Part shown: positions 59,401 through 64,000 of the stretch, piece by piece
Numbering within the stretch: the stretch's first letter is position 1
Layout: each line of letters opens with the position of its first letter
Assembly: GCF_051020985.1 (NCBI RefSeq)
Contig: NC_135010.1
Coordinates: forward strand, 12,088,001-12,152,000
DNA: 64,000 nucleotides
Source of the DNA: Nomia melanderi
Lineage: Eukaryota > Arthropoda > Insecta > Hymenoptera > Halictidae
Direction: 5' to 3'
The notes under the pieces: model-generated
Database searches by the model: none
Told to the model about the DNA's origin: nothing
Seen by the model: the letters and a program-made list of their open reading frames with translations, nothing else
Translations under genes and position numbers: made by a program

Positions 59401-60180
59401 TCGTCCGGAGCTTCACGGGGGAGATGTTCCCCGGATGTCTCCCGAGTCCGCGGGTCGCGGCTCAGTCTTCGCCGTGTTTCGAGAAACGATTCGATCGGGA
59501 GCTCTACGATGCGATCAACGATACACGAGATTTCCACGAGATTCGATAACTCGCCGACACCGCGACCGGCTATCGAGCGAGATCGCCGTCCCGCGAGTAC
59601 ACGCGCCGGTTCTCCTCTTCGAGGACGAACACCGAGAAGTCCGCGCGAAGCGTCTCGGGACACGCGTTCCGCAAAACGAAGAAACGCGAGAACCATCGGC
59701 GAATAGCGTAAATAATTAAGGGGAAAAAAATGTATACGATTTCGGATCAAGCGAGAAGAGAAATTGAGGAGGGACCTCGAAGAGGACGCGGATCACGAGG
59801 ACGCGACACTTATCATCGGGACGCTCTCTTTCCGTTAACGGGAACCGTCGACGGTAGTCGCGTCGCGGATCTCTCTTGGTATACGCGAGCTGGAAGTTTA
59901 GAGAACAGGTGAAGACGGGGAAGAGAGAACGAGCAAAAAAAAACAAGAGAACAGAGAACAGAAACGAAGGAGAGGAACGCAGAGGATTATACCGAAAACG
60001 AGCGCTGACACGAGGAGAAATGGGAATCACTAGTGTGTACATACGTAACAGGACCACAGGTTCGTTAATTTTACAGTAGGCGGGGGAGAAAGAATTAAAG
60101 ATAAATAATTGAACGAACGGGGGGTGGGAGGGAGAGAGTTTCTGCCCCGATGGGGAATCTTAGGTGAAAAATAATAGTTG
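56493..60180. other. Unique non-coding DNA with GA and TG microsatellites
   Basis: GA/GT runs at 57077-57128, GT run near 57676-57695, TA run at 58103-58130, GA arrays at 59077-59165. The frames in this stretch are short and overlapping. No gene or tRNA supported. Confidence 0.45.
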
Positions 60181-61460
60181 AATCCGGCGCGTCTTGTCGC
60201 GCGCCTTACGGACCGTGACCGGTCCGGGCTGTTCGCGGGCCAGCGCGCCGTTTCTGACCGCGGCGCGCTGCCAGGAAGTGTATAGTGTTGTAAAACTCGC
60301 AGAAATCAGCCAAACAAACACTACCCTCAGCCCTTGTTATACGAGCCAGCAGTTGAACAATGATATCTGATTTTTATCGCCGGGGAGCAGTAATAGCACA
60401 AGTGAGACCGTTTACTAAGTACATTTGTTATACACGCATATTGTTATCATTGCCACGTGAAAAGCAATTATTAACTCCATAGCCTGGGCCATTGTTAGTT
60501 GAACGAGAGAGCCAGAGACTGTTTCTTGAAGTTGGGTTGCACCGGCATGCCGCCATCGTCCCTGTCCCAGCGCGACAACCCTTAACCCACCGAGCCGGTC
60601 ACATCCCCGTCCTCTCTCCACCGTCATCCAACGTTGCAACTGATTCGGAAGACGCGTTTGACCCTTTCGCTACAATCGAATTCGATCAGGGGGAAAGTGT
60701 ATTATTTTCTATTACGCTGGGGGTGGTCTTCGATCTAGCGGGATCCAAGTAGAACTTCATACCTCGGGCTCGAGGACTATTTTTTAAAGCCACGACGTAC
60801 ACGATAGTATTACGGTCTCCAAATCCGCGGAGACAGTCGGATGTTATTGCAGCAACCTTTCGTAGCGAAGGGGTTACGAGGCGGCGAGCTATCCAGATAA
60901 CCTTTAAGCCGAACCGCGGGTATTGAGTTATAACGCGGAGCTACGTTTATCCGAACACTGGAGGACAGGGTTTCACCGAGACGATTATCCAATAAGTGCA
61001 CGCGAATACAGTTCCAGTGGTCCTGATTGTTGAGTTTATGGCGCCGATGGAGCAAGGACCACTGATATATGGGAACTGGTCCGGTTAATGGGGGATTCAA
61101 GATTTCGTTCGGATAAACGGAGATCGCTGACTGCCCAAGATCATTCGGGACTCGGAGCAATTTTAGAAAACGCCGATTCGTATCGCTGTCGATCATGTTT
61201 CTAGTTTCCATGAAAACACTGTAGCAATTGGACGTAATGGCTCCCAGTGATTCGAACGTCGCGAGGACCTCGTCCTCGGCAGATGCTCCGCAAAGATCAG
61301 AAACCGCTGGAGGCTGTTGAATCTTAACGCTTTCGCAGCTGCTGACGCGAAATTACGTCGCCCTTCGTAGTTTGTATTTAAAAACGCCATTGGGACATAT
61401 TATTTGCCCGTGTTCAACGAGCCGCCAGCTTATTCCCATCCGAAATAACAAGTTGCCGTG
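60181..61460. mobile_element. Possible pogo/Tigger-like non-autonomous element fragment
   Basis: CGTTTATCCGAAC at 60944-60956 and its exact reverse complement GTTCGGATAAACG at 61107-61119 lie 150 bases apart; a weaker CGATTATCCAATAA is at about 60984. TTATCCGAA words repeated near ends are seen in pogo/Tigger-type elements. The composition here is less CpG-rich than the flanks. The short frames (60492-60752 plus; 60810-61390 minus) do not show a transposase, and no end-to-end termini or target duplication were found. It could instead be an unrelated unique segment. Confidence 0.25.
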
Positions 61461-62008
61461 AGTATGATATTTTAAAAGCAAATTTCATACCTCGTATCCT
61501 TCCGTTGATCGCCGGAGCCCGCGGCGCGTTCGTCAGCATTCGACTCGTTCCTTTCCGAGCGTTTGTCGGGAACCGACGCAATTACCAGCTGCGAAAATGT
61601 TAATAACACGGATTACCGGACGGGCATTAACATTCCGTCGATTTTACAACAATCGTCTGTCGTTCCTTTTCCATAAATTAACGCCGCCGTCGCTCGGGAT
61701 CCCCCGGCGAGGGGGGAGACGTTATCGTTAGAAAAGAAACGATCAAGTTCGCGGAACTTCGGATTAAAGGTATCGCCGCGCGCTTCCGAACGATTCCGCG
61801 CCGCGAAACGCAACGATGCCATTCTAATCCAGCCACGATCCCGTTCGACCTGTTAACCGGCCGATTATTCGACCACGAGCACGCACATAGACATAATTAA
61901 CAAAGAATATAATCGATCCGACGAAGATTTCACCGCAGTGAAACGTGAATACAATATATAGTTTATACTGTTGCAGATATTATACGTTACAGTTGAATGC
62001 AAGATTAA
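61461..62008. other. Unique non-coding DNA
   Basis: No gene or repeat recognised. Confidence 0.5.
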
Positions 62009-62024
62009 TTAGATAAATAAATAA

Positions 62025-62068
<44 letters not shown>

Positions 62069-62083
62069 GTAAATAAGTAAATG
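62009..62083. repeat. (AAAT)n microsatellite
   Basis: TAAATAAATAAATAAATAAA array ending in AAGTAAATAAGTAAATG. Confidence 0.95.
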
Positions 62084-62663
62084 AAATATGGTGAACGCGA
62101 AATACGTTCGCCGTACGAGACGACGTCGATTACCGATGACGGGGATAACCCGTCTACACCGGTTAACAGGTTGCCGCGCGGTTCGCTTTTATTTCTCTTC
62201 CTTTTCCCGTTCCGTTCCCGGTTGATCCGAGATTACGATTATCATTCGTGCAACCCTGCATCAAGGAAGATATCGAGAGAAAGAGATTATCGTACTAACT
62301 GCCGATTACTCGGTAACAATGGCGACGCCCATACATACGAAGTCTGTAATCGAAATGCTTTATATTTTTACACCGAACAGAAGCAGTATAATAACGTACA
62401 ATAAACAATAAACAACATGTCCTTCCATACGCAACCTCAAGATGAAGACAAATGTTAAATTTTTATTTTTACAACAACAGCCCGCTATCACTTCCGATAT
62501 CTGAGCTATACTCGAGCGTATCTCGTAAATAGTTGAGAACTATCTAAGTAGTTTATATTTAAACAAAGTCGGCTAGGGATTCATTTTCAATCGACTCACA
62601 CCACCAACAGCACACCGATTTACCGATTCACCATTGATAACGACGATCGTCTGTCCAATCCGA
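62084..62663. other. Unique non-coding DNA
   Basis: One 107-codon frame (62081-62404), no domain. AATAAA hexamers near 62402-62412 are unassigned. Confidence 0.45.
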
Positions 62664-62932
62664 TTAACGCTAGACCTACCAGTCAAGTCAAAACTGTTCC
62701 AATTTCGGATTCTTTACTTTGCAATTCAAATCCAACTTCATAAAACGAATGCTTCCTGGAGAAATCTTTCGAATCGATCCGTTCACCCAGTGTCCAGTCT
62801 GAAATAAAATAAAAAGTCAATGGAGATCTCGATTAACTCTTCGAAATTTCTATGAGACGAACCGTTCACCTACATACCTACATACCCGCGGAGTACTAAC
62901 GCGATTTGACTGCTCGGTAGTGCCAGCGTTAA
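62664..62932 (+). mobile_element. piggyBac-like MITE (CGCTAGACCTACC / CGCTGGCACTACC termini)
   Basis: It starts TTAACGCTAGACCTACCAGT and ends CTCGGTAGTGCCAGCGTTAA (TTAA 62664-62667 and 62929-62932). It resembles the insert at 16678-16913 in its first bases (CTA(A/G)ACCTACCAG). Non-coding. Confidence 0.7.
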
Positions 62933-64000
62933 CGCGCAAATCGTAAAAACGACACGACAGTCTTCACGCTAGTGAGAGAACGCATATATATATATCGTAA
63001 TTGTATTACAACACGTCGACTTCTCAAGCTCATCCGTGTGATAGAATCATGTTTTTTCTTTCGCTGTCATTCGTTTCGCGAGTCGCCGATACGTGTACAG
63101 TAAAAAGAATAAGATTGGGTGGGTGGGGGAAAAGTGAACGAAAAAAAAATGGGAGGGACGGGGGGGGGTGGGTTATAAAAGAATGGAAACAGAAGAGAAA
63201 CAAAAATCAAACGTCACACACAAATCATTTTGGTGCAGTTCGGTTCGAAACGGTAACGGCCAAGATGGCGGAGAAATAGTCAAAAGCGAGTTGATCGCGA
63301 CTCAAGATATGTCTGTCCGGATGCTAAACGTCACTGTGCTCCCGTCTGTCGTACGATGATTTATTTCGCGTGATTGAGCTCACTTGAAAATCAAAAAGAA
63401 CAGAAGAAGCAGCAGAAGAAAAAAATGGAGAAGAGGAGAGAAGAGGAAAAAGAAGAAAGAGAAGCAGAAAGAGAAGAAGAAGAAGAAGAAGAGGAAAAAG
63501 AATAACAAGAAAAAGAAAGCGTGAAACAACACCGATCGGTACCAAAATACGAGTCTCGAATACTGATCCGTTTAATTCGTAAGGAAAACAATTGTACATA
63601 TGTATCTAAGATAGCTGTATATAATATATACACACATCACACACGCGCGACACGAGTATACTTCTAGACGTAACGCGGGAAGGTTGTTAAACGTGCTGTA
63701 TCGAATTTCAAAACACTCGAATCACCTCGGTTGTCATAGATCTTTATTGTTACTTGCACGGTTGAAGTGTGTCTATTCGTTTGTATCGTTCAATTGAAGA
63801 CTAGATTCACGTCACAGCCCTCCGATCGAATAGAAAAAAAAAGGTTATGTTTACGAAGGGGCCTCTCTCGCAAACGATATTTAATTTCGCTTGAAAATAA
63901 ACCGTGAACTTGTTGAACGCGTCTGGTTGGTACCTGGGTCCGTTTCGAGCTTGATTTTGAAAATCTATATCCGAGTTCTCTATTTACCGTAACCGTAATT
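62933..64000. other. Non-coding DNA, possible 3' end of a neighbouring transcript
   Basis: Purine arrays (63392-63512), AT/CA runs (63610-63650), a Pumilio-type TGTATATA near 63616 and an AATAAA at 63896-63901 on the plus strand resemble a 3'UTR. No coding exon is visible to support it. The open frames are low-complexity. Confidence 0.25.
63392..63512 (+). repeat. GAA/AAG-rich purine array
   Basis: AAGAAG and GAGAAG units, purine on the plus strand. The antisense Ser/Phe/Leu-rich frames over it are spurious. Confidence 0.9.

Noticed and set aside
60492..61390. Short frames on both strands near 61 kb as a transposase or retroelement gene
   Set aside because: None shows DDE, reverse transcriptase or zinc-knuckle motifs, and they are under 135 residues.

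Overview
The window reads as nuclear DNA from a hymenopteran insect, most likely a bee. The evidence is large gene-poor tracts, CpG-rich unique sequence full of CGATCG/TCGCG words, AT- and GA-type microsatellites, and a dense population of short TTAA-flanked (piggyBac-like) non-autonomous DNA transposons. There is no sign of prokaryotic or viral gene organisation. The species cannot be named from the sequence.

Only one protein-coding locus is convincingly supported: a plus-strand C2H2 zinc-finger transcription factor with two large 3' exons, 27748-28875 and 29999-31002. They are a tandem exon duplication. Both begin in phase 1 after a good AG acceptor, share the same order of short conserved blocks, and each carries the same four zinc fingers with identical predicted DNA-contact residues. 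The first copy has gained long polyglutamine tracts; the second has gained a fifth, divergent finger. A GC dinucleotide donor after base 28875 would join them in frame (698 aa, nine fingers, counted from the Met at 27783). Read-through gives a four-finger form that stops at 28970. The finger arrays resemble what I recall of Drosophila l(3)neo38, but I could not check this.

Layout: 1-27747 looks like long intron and/or upstream DNA. Its first 22 kb holds most of the window's piggyBac-like MITEs, including a nested cluster at 16655-17817, several 130-235 bp tandem repeats, two duplicated segments, and a possible recursive splice site at 21435/21436. 27748-31002 is the coding block. 31003 to about 42371 is rich in microsatellites and partly strongly purine-skewed on the plus strand, with several AATAAA signals; it may be a very long 3'UTR. 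42372-64000 is non-coding as far as I can see. It has more MITE copies, a five-copy diverged tandem repeat (45883-46590), a 160-bp tandem repeat (53650-54030), a possible pogo/Tigger-like fragment near 61 kb, and GC-rich CpG tracts. No tRNA, rRNA, CRISPR array or transposase gene was recognised. Nearly all other open reading frames are by-products of GC-rich or low-complexity DNA.
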